Shown piece after piece: positions 1 through 5,387 of a DNA stretch of 31,727 nt. The translations under genes were made by a program, and so were the position numbers. The notes beneath the pieces are model-generated. The model saw only the letters and a program-made list of their open reading frames with translations. It was not told where the DNA came from and ran no database searches. The stretch is from a virus. Every line of letters begins with the position of its first letter. Positions within the stretch are counted from its first letter, which is position 1. Where the stretch lies: positions 1 to 31,727 of IMG/VR virus record IMGVR_UViG_3300030118_004023; one strand, 5' to 3'.

Positions 1-81
1 CATAGTGTCGTCTCCTATGGAAGTAGCCCTCATCCTAGAAATGATAGGCTCGTCTTCTATCCAATTAACATGGAGTGTCAT
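1..81 (-). CDS. hypothetical protein, 3' end beyond window
   Basis: Twenty-seven open codons run off the left edge on the minus strand, starting at ATG 81 (peptide begins MTLHVNWIEDEP). A perfect GGAGGTG lies at 103-109, but 21 nt upstream of this ATG, which is too far for normal pairing. A weaker CGGA sits about 9 nt upstream. The strong terminator at 129-160 separates it from the next minus gene, yet no clear promoter is visible between them, so it may depend on read-through. No family is recognised. Start choice is uncertain. Confidence 0.45.
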   Translation of the reverse strand, partial: MTLHVNWIEDEPIISRMRATSIGDDTM

Positions 82-128
82 GGATATCGTTCCGTTTATT
101 TTTCACCTCCTTAGTTTCATTTAGTTGG

Positions 129-160
129 AAAAAAAAGGTGGGGGCACTGACACCCCCACC
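129..160 (-). terminator. Rho-independent terminator
   Basis: Read on the minus strand, an 8-bp GC-rich stem (137-144 pairing with 153-160, GGTGGGGG/CCCCCACC) with an 8-nt loop is followed directly by eight Ts (129-136). It begins 28 nt after the stop of the 84-residue minus gene, so it ends that transcript. Confidence 0.85.
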
Positions 161-187
161 AAAAGGAGAAAAACATTGGTATCTAGC

Positions 188-442
188 TTAGTTGTGTAAT
201 CTAGTACAACTCTTAAGCAGTGAATGTAGTAAATTAGCGTCAGTGCTAATCTCTAACCCACATTCACTAGCTTGATTCATTCCCCTAACGCTGAAACCAA
301 CCTTGGACCCGAGTTGATATTTTCTGTCTTGCTCATCAACAGCAATTGGATAATACCAACCCCCTCCGTTAGTTATCATTGTTATGGATACAATCTGAAC
401 CGTTCTATCGTGTGAAACGATAGAATCAAAGTGTAAGTTCAT
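188..442 (-). CDS. hypothetical protein (84 aa)
   Basis: An 84-residue protein of unknown function, beginning MNLHFDSIVSHDRTVQIV. I chose ATG 442 over the in-frame TTG at 457 because AAGGGAG lies 5 nt upstream of this ATG and would be inside the coding region if TTG were used. The predicted pattern is mostly short beta strands with a 'NGGGWYYPIAV' turn, no membrane segment and two cysteines. It overlaps the end of the preceding minus-strand frame by 17 nt, suggesting coupled translation, and is followed by a strong terminator. Position in the leftward arm suggests an early accessory protein, but no domain is recognised. Confidence 0.7.
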   Translation of the reverse strand: MNLHFDSIVSHDRTVQIVSITMITNGGGWYYPIAVDEQDRKYQLGSKVGFSVRGMNQASECGLEISTDANLLHSLLKSCTRLHN

Positions 443-623
443 TTGAACTCCCTTCAATGTATTTCTTTATTGATTGCCGAAGCAATCTCATCTCTTTTGA
501 GACCTTAGAAAGTTTGACCCTTTTTCTGTGGGTGCTAGGCTTAGCCGTTTCCCACTTCTCCAGATTTCTCTGTCTAGTCAGTGCTGAGGGTGGAGAACCT
601 TGAATGCTGATTGTGTTCTCAAT
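426..623 (-). CDS. probable small basic protein lacking a standard start codon
   Basis: An uninterrupted 65-codon frame ends at TGA 426-428, overlapping the next gene by 17 nt. The translated part is lysine/arginine-rich and looks protein-like (PPSALTRQRNLEKWETAKPS, then KVSKEMRLLRQSIKKYI). The stretch is visibly richer in GC than the promoter DNA just upstream, as expected for a coding region here. The frame is closed by TGA at 627-629 and has no ATG, GTG or TTG until the ATG at 491, which would leave only 21 residues. Initiation at ATT 623, ATT 605 or CTG 581, or a sequencing error near the 5' end, would explain this. The basic helical C-terminus would suit nucleic-acid binding, but that is inference. 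Confidence 0.45.
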   Translation of the reverse strand: MENTISIQGSPPSALTRQRNLEKWETAKPSTHRKRVKLSKVSKEMRLLRQSIKKYIEGSSNELTL

Positions 624-672
624 GCCTCAATAAAATTAAGTATATAAAAGTTGGGAACTAAAACCAACTCAA

Positions 673-702
673 TATAAAAAAATAAAAATTACGATTTGAC
701 AA
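673..702 (-). promoter_or_regulatory. sigma70-like promoter
   Basis: On the minus strand TTGTCA (697-702) and TTTATA (673-678) are separated by 18 bp. The same block (TTGTCAAATCG, then TTTATAT, then TGAGTTG) recurs upstream of the 111-aa gene at 1573-1601, which supports a real promoter. It would drive the 65- and 84-residue minus genes. Confidence 0.55.
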
Positions 703-761
703 ACTCTGCAAAAAGTGCTAACGAAAAAAAATCCGTAATGAAAATAATTTTTAAAACGACT

Positions 762-813
762 TGACAAATTTGACCGGCAAGCTCGCAAGCTCGTTGGCAT
801 ACGCCAACCGGTC
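762..813 (-). promoter_or_regulatory. GC-rich hairpin element abutting a TTGTCA box
   Basis: A 42-bp GC-rich island (772-813) in AT-rich DNA. Outer stem GACCGG/CCGGTC (772-777, 808-813) encloses a direct repeat of GCAAGCTC (777-784, 785-792) and a second hairpin TTGGC-ATAC-GCCAA (794-807). On the minus strand it is followed after 4 nt by TTGTCA (762-767). A close relative lies at 2218-2257 and a structural analogue at 1607-1638. No T-tract follows, so it is not a standard terminator. Confidence 0.55.
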
Positions 814-854
814 GCCCTTTGATTACAGCATCAGAAGTGCGAAACTTGGGATTC

Positions 855-885
855 AAATAGGGGCTGGATTATCCAACCCCTATTT
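855..885 (-). terminator. bidirectional hairpin terminator (probable)
   Basis: A 9-bp stem AAATAGGGG/CCCCTATTT (855-863, 877-885), one mismatch, then TGGA/TCCA around a TTA loop. It lies about 65 nt after the stop of the small membrane protein gene on the minus strand and ends in TTT either way. The U-tract is short, so efficiency is uncertain. Confidence 0.55.
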
Positions 886-951
886 ATCGCATATGTATTA
901 AGGGAGATACATACAAAGTCTTGGTGGTGCTCTCGTGTATTTTACTTTACT

Positions 952-1080
952 TTACTTTTTTATTACAGGTCTAACTACATACTTCCAGAATGTTACGACT
1001 GTTACTATGTAACACCACCATAGAATAAAATCTAAAGTGTTAAGTACGCCTTCGCCTGTAATGTCTAACAATTCAAACAT
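952..1080 (-). CDS. small single-pass membrane protein (42 aa)
   Basis: A 42-residue open frame with ATG at 1080 overlapping the TAA of the upstream 111-residue gene by one base (TAATG), the coupling seen throughout this genome. The protein has an acidic N-terminus (MFELLDITGEG), one strongly hydrophobic segment at about residues 16-36 rich in W, Y, V and I, and a basic tail (RPVIKK). This predicts an inner-membrane protein with the C-terminus inside. Function is unknown. Small phage membrane proteins include superinfection-exclusion proteins, holin-like proteins and host-takeover factors, and nothing here discriminates between them. Confidence 0.65.
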   Translation of the reverse strand: MFELLDITGEGVLNTLDFILWWCYIVTVVTFWKYVVRPVIKK

Positions 1081-1415
1081 TATCTTCGATATTGCTTGGA
1101 TTTAGTTTGTAACGCTCTTTCGAAATTGTCGATACCACAACAACCTCGTAAAGCGTCATTTAACTTACCATTGTTAGCGAGTGCTTGATACTCATCAAGA
1201 GTAAATAAATGCTCGCTGTATTTTTTAGGTCGATATGATTTGTTAGGATTACCCAACACATAGCCTTTTTTGTTTACATCAATCATATAAACAAAACCGA
1301 CCGAGCCTTTAGTACGACAGAAACCGATAAAATCTATCGGTGTACCTCGTTGATAAAGTAACTCATCACCTTTTTTTATGTTGTCTAAAACATAACCTAA
1401 TACTGTTTCATTCAT
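1080..1415 (-). CDS. hypothetical protein (111 aa)
   Basis: An unrecognised 111-residue soluble protein starting MNETVLGYVLDNI. The start is supported by AGAGAGATACAAA directly before ATG, nearly identical to the GGAGATACAAA leader of the 115-residue gene. The middle looks beta-rich (IDFIGFCRTKGSVGFVYMID), followed by KGYVLG and a helical C-terminus with two adjacent cysteines (RGCCGID). It is the first gene of a two-gene leftward unit with the 42-residue membrane protein. A roughly 150-nt leader separates it from the TTGTCA/TTTATA promoter. The organisation suggests an early accessory gene. Confidence 0.7.
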   Translation of the reverse strand: MNETVLGYVLDNIKKGDELLYQRGTPIDFIGFCRTKGSVGFVYMIDVNKKGYVLGNPNKSYRPKKYSEHLFTLDEYQALANNGKLNDALRGCCGIDNFERALQTKSKQYRR

Positions 1416-1572
1416 TTTGTATCTCTCTTTCTACAAGAGCACCACCAAAACTTCGTTGCTCGTTTTTTTTCTATTGCTCGCCTCTGCAATCTTGAGTTGC
1501 TATTTCAATTGTCTAACTCAAAAACAATATATAAATATCTTATAAAAATTAGGAATAAAAAACAACTCATTA

Positions 1573-1638
1573 TATAAATAGTTTGATAACCGATTTGACA
1601 ACCCGAGGGCGGTCCCGACTGCATAGTCGAACCCGCCT
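1573..1638 (-). promoter_or_regulatory. hairpin-promoter cassette
   Basis: On the minus strand a GC-rich hairpin (stem GGGCGG/CCGCCT at 1607-1612 and 1633-1638, with an inner perfect CGACT-GCAT-AGTCG hairpin at 1616-1629) is followed after 5 nt by TTGTCA (1596-1601), a 17-bp spacer and TTTATA (1573-1578). The arrangement matches the cassette at 2183-2257 although the hairpin sequence differs. Confidence 0.6.
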
Positions 1639-1713
1639 GGCGTTTGGATTCTATTTAGGATAAAAATTGGGATTGAATGTGTCATAAGGTAAATATGGAT
1701 TGTAAATATGACG

Positions 1714-1746
1714 CTAGGTTGCGAGGCTTTCGCCTCGCTTTCCTAG
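1714..1746 (-). terminator. 3'-end hairpin of 115-aa gene
   Basis: CTAGG/CCTAG (1714-1718, 1742-1746) encloses a perfect 7-bp GCGAGGC-TTTC-GCCTCGC hairpin (1721-1738). It starts 7 nt past the stop of the minus gene at 1753. No U-tract follows, so it may be a processing or stabilising hairpin rather than a classic terminator. Confidence 0.55.
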
Positions 1747-1752
1747 TTACGA

Positions 1753-2100
1753 TTAGTTAAAATCGTTTTGTAGTTCTTCTAGAAACCTAACATCTCTTAC
1801 ATCAGGCTTACCATCAGGACCCCAAAAGACAGTGTCTTTGATTAAGTTAATCTCGTCTTCGGTATATCCTAGAAGCAATCCTAGCTTTGTAATCTTTCGA
1901 AGGTTCCTGTGCATCTCTGCATGGTCTGCCTCGTAGTTTACTCGTGCCTCTGCTCTTTCTATCGGGTCAGAAATTGTATTTTTCTTTTCCCTGTATGTAT
2001 CACAAGCCACCTTGTACAAGTGGGCTGTTTCTACAGCTTCAGCAAGTTTTTCCTTGTTAGTATCTAGTCTTAATCTTCCGATTATTCTTTTTGGTTTCAT
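1753..2100 (-). CDS. hypothetical helical protein (115 aa)
   Basis: A 115-residue, charged, mainly helical protein of unknown function. Residues 1-12 are basic (MKPKRIIGRLRL). Residues 15-75 look like long amphipathic helices with many E, A, K and R. The C-terminus contains GYTEDEINLIKDTVF and GPDGKPDVRDVRF. AAGGAG lies 7 nt before ATG 2100, and a 7-bp hairpin (GAGTTTC/GAAACTC, 2120-2138) sits just upstream in the leader. A hairpin-promoter cassette at 2183-2257 precedes it and a strong hairpin follows it, so it forms a single-gene unit closest to the divergent control region. Confidence 0.7.
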   Translation of the reverse strand: MKPKRIIGRLRLDTNKEKLAEAVETAHLYKVACDTYREKKNTISDPIERAEARVNYEADHAEMHRNLRKITKLGLLLGYTEDEINLIKDTVFWGPDGKPDVRDVRFLEELQNDFN

Positions 2101-2182
2101 TTTGTATCTCCTTTTTCTTGAGTTTCTTTTTGAAACTCTTTATATAAAAAGTTTAACAGAAAAAAAACATTACAAAAAAAAA

Positions 2183-2257
2183 TATAAAATTTCTTTGAAT
2201 TTAATTTGACAATTTTCACCGGCAAGCTCGCAAGCTCGTGGCTAATGCGCCACCGGT
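2183..2257 (-). promoter_or_regulatory. hairpin-promoter cassette
   Basis: On the minus strand the GC element (2218-2257: outer ACCGG/CCGGT, the same doubled CAAGCTCG, then TGGC-TAATGC-GCCA) is followed after 5 nt by TTGTCA (2207-2212), an 18-bp spacer and TTTATA (2183-2188). The inner hairpin differs from the copy at 794-807 by one lost T-A pair on both sides, so pairing is preserved. It drives the 115-residue gene. Confidence 0.6.
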
Positions 2258-2355
2258 CGAATTTGTAAAAGCCTACTGGGGTAGGGGTACCTACAAAATC
2301 GCTAGTACTAATACAAAAACGAGGTTTAGCTCCGCGCACAAATTTTTATGGAAAT

Positions 2356-2384
2356 CGATGTCATCTCAGATATGCAGGTATACT
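2356..2384 (+). promoter_or_regulatory. candidate rightward promoter before terS
   Basis: A good -10 hexamer TATACT (2379-2384) lies only 6 nt before the ATG at 2391. Transcription from it would give an almost leaderless message, and no convincing Shine-Dalgarno precedes that ATG. The -35 position (CGATGT, 2356-2361) is poor, so this is tentative and may need an activator. Confidence 0.3.
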
Positions 2385-2390
2385 TAGCCT

Positions 2391-2852
2391 ATGGATATAG
2401 AGAATTTTAAGCCCCAACTACCTGCTGGGAAAACCGAAATAGCAATGGAGGAAGCTGTCACCCCTTTACCTGCCTCTGGGGGTCGTCCTAGTAAACTAAC
2501 TCCCAAAGTATTGGAAGATATCGTTAAGTGGTTGAAGTTAGGCTACTACCAGGAGGATGCAGCGGTTATGGCAGGAATTAGCAAAAGTACATTTTATGGG
2601 TGGTTAAAGAAAGCTGAGGATGGAGATGATAGGTTTTTGGAGTTTTCGGACGCAGTAAAAAAGGCGCGTGCCGAGTCGGAGGGCGCACATATCATGAATA
2701 TCCGTAAAGCAGCTGATAATGGCGTATGGCAGGCTTCAGCGTGGTTCTTGGAGCGTTCCTTTCCAGGTAAGTGGGGTAAGAAGAACCCTGACCTCATATC
2801 TGAGGATTCTGACGAACCTGTAGAGTTTGTTATAAAATACGCAGATTCTTAG
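2391..2852 (+). CDS. terS: terminase small subunit
   Basis: A 153-residue protein with the hallmarks of phage small terminases, which bind the packaging site and load the large subunit. After a low-complexity N-terminus comes GRPSKLTP (31-38), then a homeodomain-like helix-turn-helix at about 52-75 (QEDAAVMAGISKSTFYGWLK). A helical oligomerisation region follows, with the typical 'WQASAWFLERSFPGKWGKK' motif near 113-131. The length fits the family. The start at 2391 is weakly supported; ATG 2445 would remove 18 poorly conserved-looking residues. It is the first rightward gene, 1.3 kb before the large terminase, with DNA resembling a packaging site just downstream. Identification is by motif. 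Confidence 0.85.
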   Translation: MDIENFKPQLPAGKTEIAMEEAVTPLPASGGRPSKLTPKVLEDIVKWLKLGYYQEDAAVMAGISKSTFYGWLKKAEDGDDRFLEFSDAVKKARAESEGAHIMNIRKAADNGVWQASAWFLERSFPGKWGKKNPDLISEDSDEPVEFVIKYADS

Positions 2853-2956
2853 TATCCCCCACAATTTTTTATGAAAATCCGCATCGTCTGATATAGGCAT
2901 TCTAAATATAGGAAAATTTGTCTGGGTCTATATATTTATAAGAACTTTTCCCCTAT

Positions 2957-3060
2957 GGGTATGCAATATACCCCTATCCCCCAAAAAAAAATTTTTTTCG
3001 CACATTTGTTCTATAGGGTTTCTTACATAATGCTTTTATTCCCCCCGGGCGGGGGAGTGG
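2957..3060 (+). other. candidate packaging (cos/pac) region
   Basis: The 323 nt between terS and the next gene carry no convincing ORF in the first 250 nt. They hold a GGGTAT-GCAAT-ATACCC hairpin (2957-2973), an A9T7 tract predicted to bend DNA (2983-2998), and a GC-only island with dyad symmetry (3041-3055, followed by AGTGG) in very AT-rich surroundings. Packaging sites often lie beside terS and combine bends, repeats and a GC-rich nicking site. This is inference. Confidence 0.35.
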
Positions 3061-3103
3061 TCTTAAGTCAGTAAAGGATTGTATAGCGAAGCCTTATTTT
3101 TTT

Positions 3104-3153
3104 CACAAGGTCAATAGTTTGTGATTAATATTTCACAAGCGCACTAGTTTGTG
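3104..3153 (+). promoter_or_regulatory. tandem dyad operators (CACAA-N10-TTGTG x2)
   Basis: Two 20-bp dyads, CACAA-N10-TTGTG, at 3104-3123 and 3134-3153 are spaced exactly 30 bp centre to centre, about three helical turns, so both face the same side. The copies also share TTT before and TAG inside (TTTCACAAG and TAGTTTGTG). They lie 23-52 nt before the 70-residue ORF and look like sites for a dimeric regulator or for a packaging protein. Confidence 0.5.
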
Positions 3154-3175
3154 CATATAAAAACAATATCTAAAA

Positions 3176-3388
3176 ATGTATGATACTCTTATCAAACTTA
3201 TGGTTAAAGATTTTATAGTTTTCGGTATGAGATTCAAGAAAAATGGAGATAACATCATAAGAATATCTGGTGGCGCAGTCTTTGACAGTTGGTACATTAC
3301 AGACCATAATAAAGATATAAAAGAAATCGTTATAGAAAGAATGTTAGAAAATCATTATCTGTATAAAGATATTCTCAAAACTCTATAA
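3176..3388 (+). CDS. hypothetical protein (70 aa)
   Basis: A 70-residue open frame starting MYDTLIKLMVKDFIVFG, with no recognised domain. The sequence alternates basic and hydrophobic residues (FGMRFKKNGDNIIRISGG) and ends in a helical segment (KEIVIERMLENHYLYKDIL). No Shine-Dalgarno precedes ATG 3176; in-frame ATGs at residues 9 and 18 are alternatives, equally unsupported. It lies between the tandem dyads and the structured leader of the HNH gene, on the same strand as the packaging genes. It may be a real small phage protein, but codon evidence is limited. Confidence 0.5.
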   Translation: MYDTLIKLMVKDFIVFGMRFKKNGDNIIRISGGAVFDSWYITDHNKDIKEIVIERMLENHYLYKDILKTL

Positions 3389-3413
3389 TAAAAAACTAGA
3401 TTAGTAAAAGGTA

Positions 3414-3515
3414 GGTTAAGATAAGAATGTCGGCTCCACTAACCGATATCCTCCCATCACCGGCTAACCTTTCGGGGTTAGCCACATACAATGGAAGTCC
3501 GTGCAAATGATATCG
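3414..3515 (+). promoter_or_regulatory. structured leader with mutually exclusive hairpins before HNH gene
   Basis: A perfect 8-bp hairpin GGCTAACC-TTTCGG-GGTTAGCC (3462-3483) lies just upstream of the HNH start. A second CTAACC at 3439-3444 can compete for the same GGTTAG, or pair with GGTTA at 3414-3418. CGATATC (3444-3450) is complementary to GATATCG (3509-3515), which overlaps the ATG at 3507. This is visible pairing potential only; no known riboswitch class is recognised. Confidence 0.4.
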
Positions 3516-3881
3516 TGGGAACCTGACAAAGAAACTTTCCAGGAGTTTAAAAAAAGAAAAACTTCTCGAACAGCCGGAATGGGACAAAAGAAGCCGGATA
3601 GTGCAAAGAGACCAAATTTATCTAGTCTAAGAAAAAAAGCTCTTAAGAGAGCAAAATACAAATGTGAGTGGTCTAACTGCAATGATGGTAAATGGTTAGA
3701 GATGGCACACCTAGTAGGTATCGGTATGGGTGGCAAAAATAATTCAAAAGCAAACGATATAAACAATGTGATGATTATGTGTAAGTTTCATCACGATATG
3801 TATGATGGAAGAACAATCGGTAAAAAGAGAGAATATACTGAACTCTTGATTGAACTTGTTAGGTTAAAATATAAACAATGA
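3507..3881 (+). CDS. HNH endonuclease
   Basis: A 124-residue HNH nuclease. The N-terminus is basic (KKRKTSRTAGMGQKKP). The beta-beta-alpha-metal fold follows with zinc ligands C53/C58 (CEWSNC) and C92/H95 (CKFH), and nuclease residues H68 (LEMAHLVG), N87 (NDINN) and H96. HNH proteins encoded beside the terminase genes of HK97-type phages are known to assist terminase cleavage of the packaging site, so this is a virion-assembly enzyme rather than obviously a homing nuclease. I chose ATG 3507 because GGAAG at 3493-3497 is 9 nt upstream; GTG 3501 would add two residues at poor spacing. The gene's stop overlaps the next start (ATGA). Confidence 0.88.
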   Translation: MISWEPDKETFQEFKKRKTSRTAGMGQKKPDSAKRPNLSSLRKKALKRAKYKCEWSNCNDGKWLEMAHLVGIGMGGKNNSKANDINNVMIMCKFHHDMYDGRTIGKKREYTELLIELVRLKYKQ

Positions 3882-4159
3882 TATTTGAAGAGTTATTAGA
3901 AAAAAATCCAAAGGCACTTATCTGGGAAGGATTTGACCAAGCCTATATTGGATATACTTATAGTCATATAGAAAAAGAACCTGTAGCTGTTTATGACTAC
4001 TACACAATGCTTGATTTAGTTATTGACGGTATATTCGAAACAGAAGATAATGTTACAGATGACGAAGCTTTTAATCTAGCCATAGAACATTTAGATTACA
4101 ATGTTATAGGCGGAAGTCTTGGTGAGTTTACACCAGTAGTTATGTACAAAGATGGTTAA
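3878..4159 (+). CDS. conserved phage protein of unknown function
   Basis: A 93-residue acidic protein. It has the pattern of a widespread phage family of unknown function: ALIWEGFDQAYIGY (13-26), then VAVYDY (37-42), a helical middle, and a C-terminal 'DYNVIGGSLGEFTPVVMY' (73-90). I recognise the pattern from marine and other phage genomes but know no assigned activity. The start overlaps the HNH stop by 4 nt and the end overlaps terL by 8 nt, so it is translated as part of the packaging block. That context fits a small packaging- or head-associated factor, which remains inference. Confidence 0.75.
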   Translation: MIFEELLEKNPKALIWEGFDQAYIGYTYSHIEKEPVAVYDYYTMLDLVIDGIFETEDNVTDDEAFNLAIEHLDYNVIGGSLGEFTPVVMYKDG

Positions 4160-5387
4160 CAATAAGTATGTACCCAAACTACCTGCTTTACATCCAGGTC
4201 AATTAGAAGTAGCAAAGAATCCTGCTCGTTGGAAAATACTTTGTGCAGGCAGGCGATTTGGTAAAACTAGACTTGGTGTACAAATGTGTATGGAGGTTGC
4301 CTTACGAGGTGGTAGAGCTTGGTGGGTAGCTCCTACATTTTCAATTGCAAGAGTTGGTTGGCGAGACATCGCTGCTAGTGCAAAATCATTTCCAAAAGAA
4401 ATAGAACCAAAAGTATCCCTAGCTAATATGCAAATAGATTTAGCTAATGGTGGTTCTATTGCAGTAAGGTCTGCAGATAATCCACAAAGACTTCGTGGTG
4501 AAGGTTTGGACTTTCTTGTTATGGATGAGGCTGCATTCGTAAAGCCAGAAGTTTGGGCAGAAGTATTACGACCTACACTTACTGAAAGAAGAGGTTCTGC
4601 TTTATTTATATCTACTCCTATTGGAAGAGATAACTGGTTTTTTGATTTATGGGAAACAGCAGAAGATGGTGAGAACTGGGCAAGATTTAGATTTGCTACT
4701 ACAGACAATCCTGCAATAGACCCTGAAGAAGTTGAAGCAGCAAGAACAGAAGTTGGTTCAATAGTTTTTGCACAAGAGTATTTAGCTGAGTTTGTTGATG
4801 CAGGTCAAGGTATGCTCAAACCTGAATGGTTAAGATACTTTGCTTTAATACCAGATAACAATGGAAGACTTAAGTGTCATGTTGATGGTTCTGAATATTA
4901 CCTTGATGCTTTAGATAAGTATGGAGTAGTGGATTTAGCTACTACTAAAAATAAAGACTCTGACTATACAGTAATAACATCTTTCGCAAGAACTCCTGAT
5001 AATCGTTTACTTGTTATTGATATGCTTAGAAGTAAGATGGAGGGACCTGACATCATCCCTGCTATAAAACGAGCAATCGATAAAAATAAGCTACAATATG
5101 TAGGTATAGAACGCCAAGGTTTTCAAACTACGATTATTCAGATGGCGCAACGGTCTGGTATTCGTGTTAAAAATCTTAAGACTGATAAAGATAAAGTCAC
5201 AAGAGCACTTCCTCTTGCAGCGAGAATGGAATCTGGTGATGTCTACTTACAAAGAGATACGCATTGGCTTCCAGAAGTTGAAAGAGAAATAATGACTTTT
5301 CCTGCAGGAGCTCATGATGATATTATCGATACTCTTTCTTACGGAGTTCAACTGCTACAAGAGAAAAGAAGCTGGAGCGCATATTAA
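4152..5387 (+). CDS. terL: terminase large subunit
   Basis: The DNA-packaging motor, 411 residues. The N-terminal ATPase has Walker A at 32-39 (AGRRFGKT), a W57-W58/APTF segment, a coupling-type RLRG (113-116) and Walker B LVMDEA with D125 and E126. SALFISTPIG is the C-motif-like strand. The C-terminal RNase H-like nuclease shows DLATTKNKDSDYTVI (first Asp near 260), an ERQGFQ strand near 322-327, and the terminal acidic pair in HDDIID near 388-393. All required motifs are present. The length is on the short side for the family. It overlaps the upstream 93-residue gene by 8 nt and its TAA overlaps the portal ATG (TAATG). Confidence 0.95.
   Translation: MVNNKYVPKLPALHPGQLEVAKNPARWKILCAGRRFGKTRLGVQMCMEVALRGGRAWWVAPTFSIARVGWRDIAASAKSFPKEIEPKVSLANMQIDLANGGSIAVRSADNPQRLRGEGLDFLVMDEAAFVKPEVWAEVLRPTLTERRGSALFISTPIGRDNWFFDLWETAEDGENWARFRFATTDNPAIDPEEVEAARTEVGSIVFAQEYLAEFVDAGQGMLKPEWLRYFALIPDNNGRLKCHVDGSEYYLDALDKYGVVDLATTKNKDSDYTVITSFARTPDNRLLVIDMLRSKMEGPDIIPAIKRAIDKNKLQYVGIERQGFQTTIIQMAQRSGIRVKNLKTDKDKVTRALPLAARMESGDVYLQRDTHWLPEVEREIMTFPAGAHDDIIDTLSYGVQLLQEKRSWSAY

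Noticed and set aside
921-974. 17-codon plus-strand frame starting TTG after GGGAGATAC
   Set aside because: Very short and antisense to the 42-aa gene; the RBS-like sequence is better explained as part of an inverted repeat.
2012-2209. 65-codon plus-strand frame opposite the 115-aa gene
   Set aside because: Hydrophobic translation of AT-rich antisense and leader DNA; no RBS and inside a better minus-strand unit.
2097-2339. 80-codon minus-strand frame spanning the GC hairpin element
   Set aside because: It covers the promoter cassette and homopolymer-rich leader, lacks an RBS, and its sequence is low complexity (FYIFFCNVFFLLNFLY).
2957-2998. Rho-independent terminator after terS
   Set aside because: The hairpin is weak (6 bp) and the T-run comes 18 nt later after an A-run and a C-run, so a packaging or bend role fits better.
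3104-3153. Possible CRISPR fragment (two repeats at 30-bp period)
   Set aside because: Only two units, repeat and spacer not distinguishable, internal dyads fit operators, and no cas genes are present.
3410-3490. Possible tRNA or hammerhead-type ribozyme in the HNH leader
   Set aside because: No T-loop consensus, no anticodon arm, and no CTGATGA core next to GAAA on either strand.
4199-4708. 169-codon minus-strand frame inside terL
   Set aside because: Antisense to Walker motifs of the large terminase; no RBS or family likeness.
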